This document shows positions 38,106-46,621 of a DNA stretch of 64,000 bases, piece after piece. The stretch spans positions 620,001 to 684,000 of the forward strand of contig NZ_FTOJ01000001.1 of NCBI RefSeq assembly GCF_900156685.1, in the 5' to 3' direction. The notes beneath the pieces were generated by a model that was not told the origin of the DNA, did no database searches, and saw nothing but the letters and a program-made list of their open reading frames with translations. Within the stretch, counting starts at the first letter, position 1; each line of letters opens with the position of its first letter. Source of the DNA: Chryseobacterium piscicola (GTDB lineage: Bacteria; Bacteroidota; Bacteroidia; Flavobacteriales; Weeksellaceae). The translations under genes and the position numbers were made by a program.

Positions 38106-38558
38106 ATGTCACAATCTTTAAACAGAATTTATATTCACATTGTTTTCAGTACCAAAAACAGAGAACCAAATATATCTGAAGATATTAAAGATGAATTGTT
38201 TAATTATTTAGGAGGTGTTTGCAAAAGCCTGGATTGTAATCCACTGCAAGTTGGTGGTTATAAAGATCATATTCATATTTTATGTGCACTTTCAAAAAAG
38301 ATAGCTTTGACACAATTAATGGAAAAAGTAAAATCCTCATCTTCAAGATGGATTAAGACAAAGAATGAAGAGTTTTCCAATTTTTATTGGCAAAGTGGAT
38401 ACGGAGCGTTTTCTGTAAATCCAACTGAAATTGATGTTGTGAAGAAATATATTCAAAATCAAGAGGAGCATCATAAAATAAAAAGTTTTCAGGATGAGTA
38501 TAGGGCATTTTTAAAAAAATATAATGTTCAGTATAATGAAGAATATGTTTGGGATTAG
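38106..38558 (+). CDS. Y1 (HUH) transposase of the IS200-like / REP-associated (RAYT) type
   Basis: The 150-residue protein has the single-domain Y1 transposase fold: the N-terminal strand LNRIYIHIVFSTKNREP, the HUH metal motif DHIHIL (His55, His57) and the catalytic Tyr115 in VVKKYIQNQEEHH. The fold cuts and joins single-stranded DNA at hairpins. It is bordered on both sides by GCCCTGAAAGGGC-type palindromes in inverted orientation, as described for REP-associated tyrosine transposases. All active-site residues seem intact. It is the only transposase in the window and sits between methionine genes on the same strand, so read-through from the met promoter is possible. Confidence 0.9.
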   Translation: MSQSLNRIYIHIVFSTKNREPNISEDIKDELFNYLGGVCKSLDCNPLQVGGYKDHIHILCALSKKIALTQLMEKVKSSSSRWIKTKNEEFSNFYWQSGYGAFSVNPTEIDVVKKYIQNQEEHHKIKSFQDEYRAFLKKYNVQYNEEYVWD

Positions 38559-38565
38559 TGATGTC

Positions 38566-38716
38566 GCCCTTTCAGGGCTTCGCGGAACTACAACTCTTCT
38601 ATTCAATAGGCTTCACTCAATGCTAATGATAAAGCCCTTTCAGGGTAGTGCAGTATCGCAAAAAAAATAACCATTGGTCAAGACTCAATGCTGTGATGAC
38701 AAAGCCTTAAAGGGTT
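38566..38716 (+). repeat. REP-like palindromes downstream of the Y1 transposase
   Basis: GCCCTTTCAGGGC (38566-38578) and GCCCTTTCAGGGT (38634-38646) are the reverse complement of the upstream motif, and a decayed copy (GCCTTAAAGGGT) begins at 38704. The first copy begins 8 bases after the transposase stop. Confidence 0.75.
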
Positions 38717-38739
38717 TTACAAAATAAAAGAAATTTAAA

Positions 38740-39750
38740 ATGAAAAATTCAGAACAACTATATAAAGCATTGCAAAATCGCATTCTCATTCTCGACGGAG
38801 CCATGGGAACAATGCTTCAGCGGTATAAATTTCAAGAAGAAGACTACCGTGGCGAGCGTTTCAAAGATTGGGAACATCCCGTGCAGGGAAATAACGATCT
38901 TCTTTCGCTTACACAACCGGAAGCAATCGAGGAAGTGCATAGAAAATATCTTGAAGCTGGCGCAGACATTCTGGAAACGAATACGTTTTCAGGAACAACC
39001 ATTGCAATGGCAGACTATCACATGGAAGGTTTGGTGTACGAACTCAACTATGAATCTGCAAAAATCGCCAGAAAAGTTTGTGATGAATATACAGTAAAGA
39101 ATCCCGAAAAGCCAAGGTTTGTTGCAGGTTCAATTGGTCCAACAAACAGAACGGCGAGCTTAAGTCCAGATGTCAACGATCCGGGTTACCGCGCAATTAC
39201 ATTTGAAGAATTGAGACTGGCTTACAAACAGCAGTCGGAAGCTTTATTAGATGGGGGTTCAGACATTCTTTTGGTTGAAACAATTTTTGATACACTCAAT
39301 GCAAAGGCAGCATTATTTGCAATCGATGAAATTCAGGAAGAAAGAGGAATTGAAATTCCAATCATGGTTTCAGGAACGATTACTGATGCATCAGGAAGAA
39401 CCTTGAGCGGACAAACAGCTGAAGCATTTTTAATCTCAGTTTCACATTTAAATTTACTAAGTGTTGGTTTCAACTGCGCTTTGGGAGCCAGTCAGTTAAC
39501 GCCTTATTTAGAAACACTTGCTCATAACTCTGAATTCTGTGTTTCAGCATATCCAAACGCCGGTTTGCCTAATGCATTCGGACAATACGACGAATCGCCT
39601 GAGCAAATGGCAACTCAGATCAAAGAATATGTGGAAAAAGGATTAATCAACATCATCGGTGGATGCTGCGGAACAACGCCAGAACATATCAAAGCAATTG
39701 CAGAGCTGGTTGAGAAATATGAGCCTAGAAAAGTGGTACTTAGTTTTTAG
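38740..39750 (+). CDS. Methionine synthase, homocysteine-methyltransferase module (split MetH part 1)
   Basis: The 336-residue protein equals the first module of cobalamin-dependent methionine synthase. It contains [47 protein letters not shown], the zinc-binding Cys in VGFNCALGA, and the paired cysteines in [19 protein letters not shown]. It binds homocysteine through zinc and accepts the methyl group from the corrinoid on the second subunit. The remaining modules are encoded by the gene at 40135. A small four-helix-bundle gene lies between the two halves. Confidence 0.93.
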   Translation: MKNSEQLYKALQNRILILDGAMGTMLQRYKFQEEDYRGERFKDWEHPVQGNNDLLSLTQPEAIEEVHRKYLEAGADILETNTFSGTTIAMADYHMEGLVYELNYESAKIARKVCDEYTVKNPEKPRFVAGSIGPTNRTASLSPDVNDPGYRAITFEELRLAYKQQSEALLDGGSDILLVETIFDTLNAKAALFAIDEIQEERGIEIPIMVSGTITDASGRTLSGQTAEAFLISVSHLNLLSVGFNCALGASQLTPYLETLAHNSEFCVSAYPNAGLPNAFGQYDESPEQMATQIKEYVEKGLINIIGGCCGTTPEHIKAIAELVEKYEPRKVVLSF

Positions 39751-39770
39751 TGTTTTGTATTTAGATTTAT

Positions 39771-40145
39771 ATGAGTTTTCAGGATTTTAAAAAATTAGAT
39801 GTTTGGCTATTTGCAAGAAAATTGGCCAACTCAATTTATACAGTAACAAAAGAATTTCCAAATAGTGAGCAATTTGGTTTGAAGAATCAAATGAGGAGAT
39901 ATGCAGTTTCTGTTACGTCAAACATTGCAGAAGGATGCGGTAGAAATACACCAAAAGGAACTCTGGTTTTTTTATACATACCTAGAGGTTCTCTTTTTGA
40001 ATTAGAAACTCAACTATATATTGCGTTTGATCAAAATTATATTGATGAAACATTTTTCAGTACAATTGATGAAGAAATCCAGACATCAAAAAAGTTGTTA
40101 AATGGATTTATAAATTATTTCAAAAAACAAGAAGATGGAAAATAA
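39771..40145 (+). CDS. Four-helix-bundle protein (S23 / 23S intervening-sequence type)
   Basis: The 124-residue protein matches the family first found in 23S rRNA intervening sequences. It has [36 protein letters not shown], the signature [12 protein letters not shown] and the [16 protein letters not shown] segment. These form homo-oligomeric helical bundles; no biochemical role is established. Here it is an ordinary chromosomal gene between the two methionine-synthase genes and overlaps the second one by 11 bases, which suggests it is translated within the met transcript. Confidence 0.9.
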   Translation: MSFQDFKKLDVWLFARKLANSIYTVTKEFPNSEQFGLKNQMRRYAVSVTSNIAEGCGRNTPKGTLVFLYIPRGSLFELETQLYIAFDQNYIDETFFSTIDEEIQTSKKLLNGFINYFKKQEDGK

Positions 40146-42849
40146 AGAAGGGATGCTAAAAACTAAAAACCAAACGCTATATCCCAAATACCTTCGCTTA
40201 TCAGGCCTCGAGCCTTTGATTATAACCCCGGAATCCAATTTTATCAACGTTGGCGAAAGAACCAATGTTGCCGGATCCAAAAAGTTTTTAAGATTAATAA
40301 AAGAAGAGAAATTTTCTGAAGCTCTTGATATCGCAAGAGATCAGGTTGATGGTGGTGCACAAATTCTCGACGTTAATTTTGATGACGGATTGATCGATGG
40401 GAAAGCTTCAATGATTAAATTCCTCAACCTTATTGGCTCCGAACCAGACATTTCCAAAATCCCAATCATGATAGATTCTTCCAAATGGGAAATTTTGGAG
40501 GCGGGTTTACAAGTTGTTCAGGGGAAATGTGTGGTGAATTCTATCAGTTTAAAAGAAGGAAAAGAGGAATTCGTAAAACACGCCAAAGCCATCAAAAGAT
40601 ACGGTGCGGCGGTTATCGTTATGGCTTTTGATGAGGTAGGGCAAGCCGATAACTACAACAGAAGACTCGAAATCACCAAACGTTCTTACGATATTTTAGT
40701 AGATGAGGTTAAATTTCCAGCAGAAGATATTATTTTCGATTTAAATATATTTCCCGTTGCAACAGGAATGGACGAACACCGTCGCAATGCAATTGATTTC
40801 ATTGAAGCTACACGGTGGGTAAGACAAAATCTTCCGTACGCTTCGGTAAGTGGGGGAGTATCCAATGTTTCATTCTCTTTCCGTGGAAACGATACAGTGC
40901 GTGAAGCGATGCATTCGGTTTTCCTTTATCACGCAATTCAAGCCGGGATGAATATCGGAATTGTAAATCCTGCATTGCTCGAAGTTTATGATCAAATTAA
41001 TAAAGAGCTTCTCGAATTGGTAGAAGATGTAATTCTAGACAAAAGAGAAGATGCTACAGAACGACTTTTAGATTATTCTGAACGAAATAAATCAATTAAA
41101 AAAGAAAAAGTTGAAGAACTAGAATGGCGAACTTTTCCTTTACAAGACAGAATCACCCATTCTTTGGTGAAAGGGATCGACCGTTTTATAGAAGAAGATG
41201 TAGAAGAAGCAAGATTACTGTCGGAAAGACCTCTTCATGTGATTGAAGTCAATCTGATGACGGGAATGGGCGTTGTTGGTGATTTATTCGGAAGCGGAAA
41301 AATGTTTCTTCCACAGGTAGTAAAGTCTGCTAGAGTAATGAAAAGAGCAGTCGCTTATCTCCAACCGTTTATTGAAGCTGAAAAAGATGTGGCGCAGAAA
41401 CCCAACGGAAAAATTTTAATGGCAACTGTAAAAGGTGACGTTCACGATATCGGAAAAAATATTGTGAGTGTAGTTTTGGGTTGTAATAATTACGAAATTG
41501 TAGATTTGGGTGTGATGGTTCCTGCCGAGAAAATTATTCAGGCAGCAATAGATCATAAGGTGGATGTTATTGGTTTGAGCGGATTAATTACGCCCAGCTT
41601 AGATGAAATGGTGTACATCGCTTCAGAACTGGAAAGACAAAATTTAAATTTTCCTTTATTAATAGGCGGCGCAACAACTTCAAAGGCACATACTGCAGTA
41701 AAGATTGATTTAAAATATAAAAATGCTGTAGTTCACGTGAATGATGCTTCCAGAGCAGTCAACGTGGTGAGTTCATTATTGGGAGATCGAAATAAAGAAT
41801 ATGTTGATGATCTGAAAAGTGACTATTCGGATTTCAGAGAGAAATTCCTAAACAGGCAGGTTGATAAAAATTACGTTTCAATTGAAGATGCCCGAAAAGA
41901 TAAATTTAAAATCGATTGGGAAAATGAAGAAATTTTCACTCCAAAAAATCTAGGAATTCAGGTTTTTGAAAATCAGAATTTGGAAGAATTGATTCCGTTT
42001 ATAGACTGGTCGCCATTTTTCAGAAGTTGGGATCTTCACGGTAAATATCCTAATATTTTTGATGATGGAGTTGTAGGCGAACAGGCAAAAGAATTATTTG
42101 CAGACGGTCAGAAAATTTTAAAGAAAATTGTTGATGAAAAATTACTGACTGCCAAAGCAATCTTCGGAATTTTTAAAGCCAATTCAAATGAAACCGATGA
42201 TATTTTAATATACGATGAAAATGATCAGGAGAAGGCTAAATTTTTAACGCTGAGACAACAGGTTCAGAAATCAAAAGGAAAAGACTATATCGCATTAAGC
42301 GACTTTATTGCACCAAAAAGTTCAGGGAAGACTGATTATATGGGGGCTTTCTGTGTTTGCACAGGCTTTGGAACAGATGAATTATCGGATCAGTACGAAA
42401 AAAACAATGACGATTACAACGCCATCATGGTAAAAGCAATCGCCGACCGTTTTGCAGAAGCTTATGCAGAATTTTTACATAAAAAAGTTCGTACAGAATA
42501 TTGGGGTTATGCCAATCAGGAAAATTTAAGCAACGAAGACTTAATTGCTGAAAAGTATAAAGGAATTCGTCCGGCTCCGGGGTATCCAGCTTGTCCAGAC
42601 CATCTGGAAAAACATGCCATTTGGGATTTATTGAAAGTGGAAGAAAACATCGGTGTTTATCTTACTGAAAGTTTGGCAATGTTCCCAACGGCAGCCGTTT
42701 CCGGATATTATTTTGGAAGCCCACACGCCAAATATTTTGGTGTAGGAAAAATTTCAGAAGACCAGTTGAAAGAATATGCTGTAAGGAAAGGAATTTCTTT
42801 ACAGGAAGCGAGAAAATGGCTGAATCCGAATTTGGCAGATGGATTTTAA
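40135..42849 (+). CDS. metH: Methionine synthase, pterin-, cobalamin- and SAM-binding modules (split MetH part 2)
   Basis: The 904-residue protein carries the other MetH modules. They are a pterin-binding barrel ([16 protein letters not shown], about residues 35-300), the cobalamin cap and B12 domain with [15 protein letters not shown] (the Asp-x-His-x-x-Gly ligand motif, about 435), [12 protein letters not shown], and the reactivation domain with [12 protein letters not shown] and [12 protein letters not shown] near the C-terminus. Together with the 38740 product it transfers a methyl group from methyltetrahydrofolate to homocysteine. The start is uncertain: ATG at 40135 or 40153. The first codons contain CTAAAAACTAAAAAC, like the heptamer array at 12830, and the conserved sequence begins only at about residue 19. 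Confidence 0.94.
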   Translation: MENKEGMLKTKNQTLYPKYLRLSGLEPLIITPESNFINVGERTNVAGSKKFLRLIKEEKFSEALDIARDQVDGGAQILDVNFDDGLIDGKASMIKFLNLIGSEPDISKIPIMIDSSKWEILEAGLQVVQGKCVVNSISLKEGKEEFVKHAKAIKRYGAAVIVMAFDEVGQADNYNRRLEITKRSYDILVDEVKFPAEDIIFDLNIFPVATGMDEHRRNAIDFIEATRWVRQNLPYASVSGGVSNVSFSFRGNDTVREAMHSVFLYHAIQAGMNIGIVNPALLEVYDQINKELLELVEDVILDKREDATERLLDYSERNKSIKKEKVEELEWRTFPLQDRITHSLVKGIDRFIEEDVEEARLLSERPLHVIEVNLMTGMGVVGDLFGSGKMFLPQVVKSARVMKRAVAYLQPFIEAEKDVAQKPNGKILMATVKGDVHDIGKNIVSVVLGCNNYEIVDLGVMVPAEKIIQAAIDHKVDVIGLSGLITPSLDEMVYIASELERQNLNFPLLIGGATTSKAHTAVKIDLKYKNAVVHVNDASRAVNVVSSLLGDRNKEYVDDLKSDYSDFREKFLNRQVDKNYVSIEDARKDKFKIDWENEEIFTPKNLGIQVFENQNLEELIPFIDWSPFFRSWDLHGKYPNIFDDGVVGEQAKELFADGQKILKKIVDEKLLTAKAIFGIFKANSNETDDILIYDENDQEKAKFLTLRQQVQKSKGKDYIALSDFIAPKSSGKTDYMGAFCVCTGFGTDELSDQYEKNNDDYNAIMVKAIADRFAEAYAEFLHKKVRTEYWGYANQENLSNEDLIAEKYKGIRPAPGYPACPDHLEKHAIWDLLKVEENIGVYLTESLAMFPTAAVSGYYFGSPHAKYFGVGKISEDQLKEYAVRKGISLQEARKWLNPNLADGF

Positions 42850-42880
42850 ATAATAAATTAAAGATAAAATATTATTAAAG

Positions 42881-43348
42881 ATGATTTTTGAACATATTCA
42901 GACTACGTTCGAAGTGGATGAAAAAAACTATCTAGGGTTTTATGAAGCAAGTATTTTTAAATATTCATCGGAAAATGTTTCCCTTGAAAATATTTTAAAA
43001 ACTGATATGTTATCCGAGCAAAGAAGACCTGGCCAATTTGGACCTTTTACAATTCGATTATTATCTGCAAATGATTTTATTAAATTAAATTTTGTAGAAC
43101 TAAAGGAAACTTTAAAAAAACTATTTAAAAAAGAAGATTGGGGAGAAGATTTAGAAGTAGTTAAAAATTATGTAACAAAAGTTTTTAAGAAAATTGATAT
43201 CGAAAATGATGAAATTTATTATATCAGTTGGGACAGTGCTCAATCAAAAATAGAAGGGGATTTCAAATTTTTTACATATTTCATAGGTCTTATCTGTGTT
43301 AATCCAAATCAAAAATCAATAAAGAAAATTTATTTTGGTGGTGATTAA
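42881..43348 (+). CDS. Unrecognised small protein within the methionine locus
   Basis: This 155-residue protein has no motif I can name. It has no signal peptide or membrane helix, is acidic to neutral, and alternates predicted helices (ELKETLKKLFKKEDWGEDL) and strands (IYYISWDSAQSKI, FTYFIGLICVNPN). The gene is more AT-rich than metH and metF beside it and is co-directional, 31 bases after metH and 50 before metF. It looks like a later insertion into the operon; immunity-like or accessory roles are possible but unsupported. Confidence 0.65.
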   Translation: MIFEHIQTTFEVDEKNYLGFYEASIFKYSSENVSLENILKTDMLSEQRRPGQFGPFTIRLLSANDFIKLNFVELKETLKKLFKKEDWGEDLEVVKNYVTKVFKKIDIENDEIYYISWDSAQSKIEGDFKFFTYFIGLICVNPNQKSIKKIYFGGD

Positions 43349-43398
43349 ACAATCATATCAAAACAAATTCAATGTCAAAACTTACTATTAATAAATAA

Positions 43399-44355
43399 AT
43401 GAAAATCACAGACCACATAAAAAACGCCAACGGCAAAACTCTATTTTCCTTAGAGGTTGTTCCGCCTCAAAAGGGAATCGGGATTGAAGATTTATATACC
43501 AACATCGAACCCTTAATGGAATTTAAACCTCCATTTATCGACGTGACAACATCAAGAGAAGAATATGTGTACATCGACAAAGGAAACGGTTTGATGGAGC
43601 GCAGAATCACAAGAATGCGTCCCGGAACTTTGGGCATTTGTGCTGCAATTCAGCATAAATATAATGTAGATACGGTTCCGCATTTACTTTGTGGAGGCTT
43701 TACAAAAGAAGAAACAGAATATCTTTTGGTAGACTGTATGTATTTGGGAATTGATAATATTATGGCACTGCGGGGTGACGCGATGAAAGGCCACCAATAT
43801 TTTGAAGCGACTCCCGGTGGTCACGCAAGCGCAATGGATTTGGTAAACCAGATCAATAATTTAGGCAGAGGAAAATATCTTCATGACGATCAGGCTTGTG
43901 ATGATCACAACAAATTCTGCATCGGAGTTGCCGGTTATCCCGAAAAGCACATGGAAGCGCCATCAATGAATTATGATCTGAAATGGCTGAAGCAAAAAGT
44001 AGACGCAGGTGCAGATTACATCGTAACGCAAATGTTTTTTGATAATAAAAAGTATATCGAGTTTGTTACTAAAGCCCGTGAAATGGGAATTACTGTTCCA
44101 ATTATTCCGGGAATTAAACCAATTGCTACGAAAAAACACTTGAAGCTCTTACCGCAGGTTTTCAAAATAGATTTGCCCGAAGATTTAATCAATGCCGTAG
44201 AAAACGCAAAAAATAACGAAGCAGTAAAACAAATCGGTGTAGAATGGGCAATCAGCCAATGCAAAGAATTGCTGGATTTTGGAGTTCCCGTACTGCATTT
44301 TTACTCGATGGGGAAAAGTGACAATATTAAAAAAGTAGCCGGAGAGTTATTCTAA
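43399..44355 (+). CDS. metF: Methylenetetrahydrofolate reductase
   Basis: MetF reduces 5,10-methylene-THF to 5-methyl-THF, the methyl donor used by the split MetH just upstream. The 318 residues form the flavin-dependent TIM barrel. Family features are LFSLEVVPPQKG at the N-terminus with its catalytic Glu, DVTTSREEY, IDNIMALRGDAMKGH, GVAGYPEKHMEAPS, ADYIVTQMFFDNKKY and VPIIPGIKPI. It is the last gene of the methionine locus and ends in a strong terminator. Confidence 0.97.
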   Translation: MKITDHIKNANGKTLFSLEVVPPQKGIGIEDLYTNIEPLMEFKPPFIDVTTSREEYVYIDKGNGLMERRITRMRPGTLGICAAIQHKYNVDTVPHLLCGGFTKEETEYLLVDCMYLGIDNIMALRGDAMKGHQYFEATPGGHASAMDLVNQINNLGRGKYLHDDQACDDHNKFCIGVAGYPEKHMEAPSMNYDLKWLKQKVDAGADYIVTQMFFDNKKYIEFVTKAREMGITVPIIPGIKPIATKKHLKLLPQVFKIDLPEDLINAVENAKNNEAVKQIGVEWAISQCKELLDFGVPVLHFYSMGKSDNIKKVAGELF

Positions 44356-44374
44356 TAAAGTAATATTTGAAAGT

Positions 44375-44403
44375 AAAGCCTTGTTTTAACAAGGCTTTTT
44401 TAT
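44375..44403 (+). terminator. Rho-independent terminator after metF
   Basis: AAAGCCTTGTT (44375-44385) pairs with AACAAGGCTTT (44388-44398), followed by a T run. Confidence 0.85.
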
Positions 44404-44415
44404 ATCATAAATTTT

Positions 44416-44570
44416 TAGAGTCCGTTTAAATTTCATCAAAATTAATTTCCCCAACCCTAAAGGGAGTTAATTTTGATGAAATTTTCAAGGCATTTTTCCA
44501 CCCTTTAGGGTTGAGGAAAAGAAAAATGCCTTGAAAATTTGTTTTTTAATCATTTTTAAACACGCTCTTA
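44416..44570. mobile_element. Small inverted-repeat element (MITE-like), copy 2, with two nested hairpins
   Basis: Left end TAGAGTCCGTTTAAA and right end TTTAAACACGCTCTTA are terminal inverted repeats. Inside are two perfect hairpins: TTTCATCAAAATTAA (44431-44445) with TTAATTTTGATGAAA (44467-44481), and the 19-base arms 44479-44497 and 44522-44540 (core TTTTCAAGGCATTTTT). Loops carry CCCTAAAGGG-like and CCCTTTAGGG sequences. It has no coding capacity and matches copy 1 at 7693 in ends and interior. Its right end includes the stop codon of the minus-strand gene that follows. Confidence 0.6.
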
Positions 44571-45722
44571 AACCATTGGGTGTCTCTCAAACTCCTTATT
44601 TCGGTCAAATAAATATCGGTACGTCGCTAGTTTTCTTGTTACTTCAGTCTCCAAATGTTTTGCAAGACCCAGCATTTTAGGATTAAAATCGCCAATCCAC
44701 TGCATTTCAAAATCAATAAAATCTGTATCTACCTGAAAATGCTTCGCTGCTTCTACGATAAGATAACCTTCCACGCCTTTGTTTTGCCACTCTGGTACAA
44801 CACCGAAAATTAATCCTACAAATTTGGTATTGGTTTTTGTCGCCTTATAATAAAGAAATTTAAGCTTGTCTAAAAAACCGAATTTCCCATTTAGATATTT
44901 AAACCATTGATTAAGATCAGGAATGTTAATCCACATCGCAATGGGTTTGTTATTGTCATAGGCAAACCACGCAATATGTTCATTCATTACAGGTTTCATA
45001 CTGTTAAACATATTTTTAACCTCTTTCAAATTCATCTGTTTTCCACCACCATGACTTTCCCAAGTTTTATTGTAAAGTTCAAAAAAATCTTCTGCAAAAT
45101 TGTTGATTTGTTTTTTAGTAACCGGTTTTGCAGAGATATTTTCATTTTTACTATGCTTTGCATGCATAATGTTGAAAATTCTAGAAGTGGGAGCATGGGC
45201 TTTACGGCTAAAACAAAGCATGTCATAATAAACCTGAAAACCGTAGTTTTCTAATAAATCTTTGTAATATGGAAAATTATAATTCATTCCGTATAAAGGC
45301 GGAGTGAAACCATCAATTAAAACGCCCCAAAATTTATCTCTTTCTCCAAAATTAATAGGCCCATCCATTGCTTCCATTCCAATCGATTGAAGGAAGTTTT
45401 TACAGAAATCGAAGATGAAATTGGCGGTTTCCTGATCGTTGATGCAATCGAAAAAACCAATTCCACCGGTGGGTTGATTCTGAAGGTATTTTTGATGATG
45501 AAACGCGGCAACCTTTCCTACAGTTTCGCCATTTTCATTTAAAAATAAAAACCGTTTGCATTTTCCGTTTTCAAAAAACTTATTTTTCTGAGGATCAAAA
45601 ACGAATTCAATATCTTTATCTAAAGGCCGAATGTATGCTTTGTCATTCTTATAAAGTCTCGCGGGAAACTCCAAAAATTCTTTTTTTTGCTTGATATTCA
45701 AAACTTCTTCTGCAATGACCAT
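44568..45722 (-). CDS. GNAT-superfamily-like protein, unassigned
   Basis: The 384-residue protein resembles a family annotated as GNAT-like hypotheticals (YghO-like). It has two acetyltransferase-like halves. The N-terminal half carries FLFLNENGETVGKVAAFHHQKY; the C-terminal half has FVGLIFGVVPEWQNKGVEGYLIVEAAKHF, where QNKGVEG stands at the acetyl-CoA loop. No substrate is known. Its stop codon lies within the right end of the inverted-repeat element at 44416-44570, so the last codons may have been altered by insertion. It is divergent from folE. Confidence 0.75.
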   Translation of the reverse strand: MVIAEEVLNIKQKKEFLEFPARLYKNDKAYIRPLDKDIEFVFDPQKNKFFENGKCKRFLFLNENGETVGKVAAFHHQKYLQNQPTGGIGFFDCINDQETANFIFDFCKNFLQSIGMEAMDGPINFGERDKFWGVLIDGFTPPLYGMNYNFPYYKDLLENYGFQVYYDMLCFSRKAHAPTSRIFNIMHAKHSKNENISAKPVTKKQINNFAEDFFELYNKTWESHGGGKQMNLKEVKNMFNSMKPVMNEHIAWFAYDNNKPIAMWINIPDLNQWFKYLNGKFGFLDKLKFLYYKATKTNTKFVGLIFGVVPEWQNKGVEGYLIVEAAKHFQVDTDFIDFEMQWIGDFNPKMLGLAKHLETEVTRKLATYRYLFDRNKEFERHPMV

Positions 45723-45796
45723 ATTTTTTTAGACTATTAGATGGGAAAGGTAATTCAATTTAGGTTTAAATTAAAATGTAGAATAAATTTTATCCG

Positions 45797-45804
45797 TATT
45801 TTTG
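45797..45804 (+). promoter_or_regulatory. Bacteroidota -7 promoter box for folE
   Basis: TATTTTTG fits TAnnTTTG, 17 bases before the folE ATG, so the leader would be about 10 bases. Confidence 0.6.
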
Positions 45805-45821
45805 TTGCAAAATAAATAAAA

Positions 45822-46490
45822 ATGGTTGATTTTACCGATAACGATGATGATATTTTCACAGGAAAAGACCATACGCCGATTCGTGAAGATGCTTTTGAGA
45901 AATCGCCACAGGAAAAAATAGAAAAAATTACCCAACTTTTCGGAGAAATCATGGAAACTTTAGGCCTTGATATGACCGATGATTCATTAAAGGATTCTCC
46001 TAAAAGAGTTGCGAAAATGTATGTAAACGAAATTTTCGGAGGGTTACTTCCAGAAAATAAACCCGGAATTTCTACATTTTCAAATAAATACAAATACCGA
46101 CAAATGTTGGTGGAAAAGGATATTACTGTGTACTCATTCTGTGAACATCACTTTCTACCGATTATAGGAAGAGCGCATGTTGCTTATATATCGAATGGTG
46201 ATGTGATTGGTCTTTCAAAAATTAACAGAATTGTAGATTATTACGCAAAAAGACCACAGGTTCAGGAAAGATTAACCATGCAGATTGTGGATGCCTTGAA
46301 AGAAGCGTTGGGAACTCAAAATGTAGCATGCATCATTGATGCAAAACATCTTTGTGTGAATTGCAGAGGAATAAAAGATACCGCAAGTTCTACAATCACC
46401 GCAGAATTAAGCGGGATTTTCAGAACCAATCCTATTACAAGACAAGAATTTCTACATTATGTAGGAAGCCATGCGAAATTGGATTATTAA
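45822..46490 (+). CDS. folE: GTP cyclohydrolase I
   Basis: FolE converts GTP to dihydroneopterin triphosphate, the first step toward tetrahydrofolate. The 222-residue protein has the zinc-binding SFCEHHFLPIIGRAHVAY segment (Cys and His ligands), KINRIVDYYAKRPQVQERLT, and the second zinc Cys in KHLCVNCRGIKDTAS. The acidic N-terminal 30 residues are variable in the family. Its product feeds the folate pool used by the nearby MetF/MetH system, but the two loci are separate transcripts. Confidence 0.97.
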   Translation: MVDFTDNDDDIFTGKDHTPIREDAFEKSPQEKIEKITQLFGEIMETLGLDMTDDSLKDSPKRVAKMYVNEIFGGLLPENKPGISTFSNKYKYRQMLVEKDITVYSFCEHHFLPIIGRAHVAYISNGDVIGLSKINRIVDYYAKRPQVQERLTMQIVDALKEALGTQNVACIIDAKHLCVNCRGIKDTASSTITAELSGIFRTNPITRQEFLHYVGSHAKLDY

Positions 46491-46621
46491 TATTTAGAAT
46501 AATGATAAAATTTAAAAAAGTTTCAAATAAGATTTTTGTAATGACAATTATTTGTTGTTGCTGATTTTTCTTGAATTAATTTAAAAATCAATCATCAATT
46601 ATCAATCATCATTTATAAATA

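Noticed and set aside
38106..43348. Defence island made of the transposase, S23-type protein and unknown protein
   Set aside because: The three genes are scattered among intact methionine genes and none has a nuclease, toxin or defence signature.
46491..46621. Regulatory repeat upstream of cysS (ATCAATCATC units)
   Set aside because: Short, imperfect low-complexity sequence; no palindrome or T-box features, and a T-box would not be expected in this phylum.
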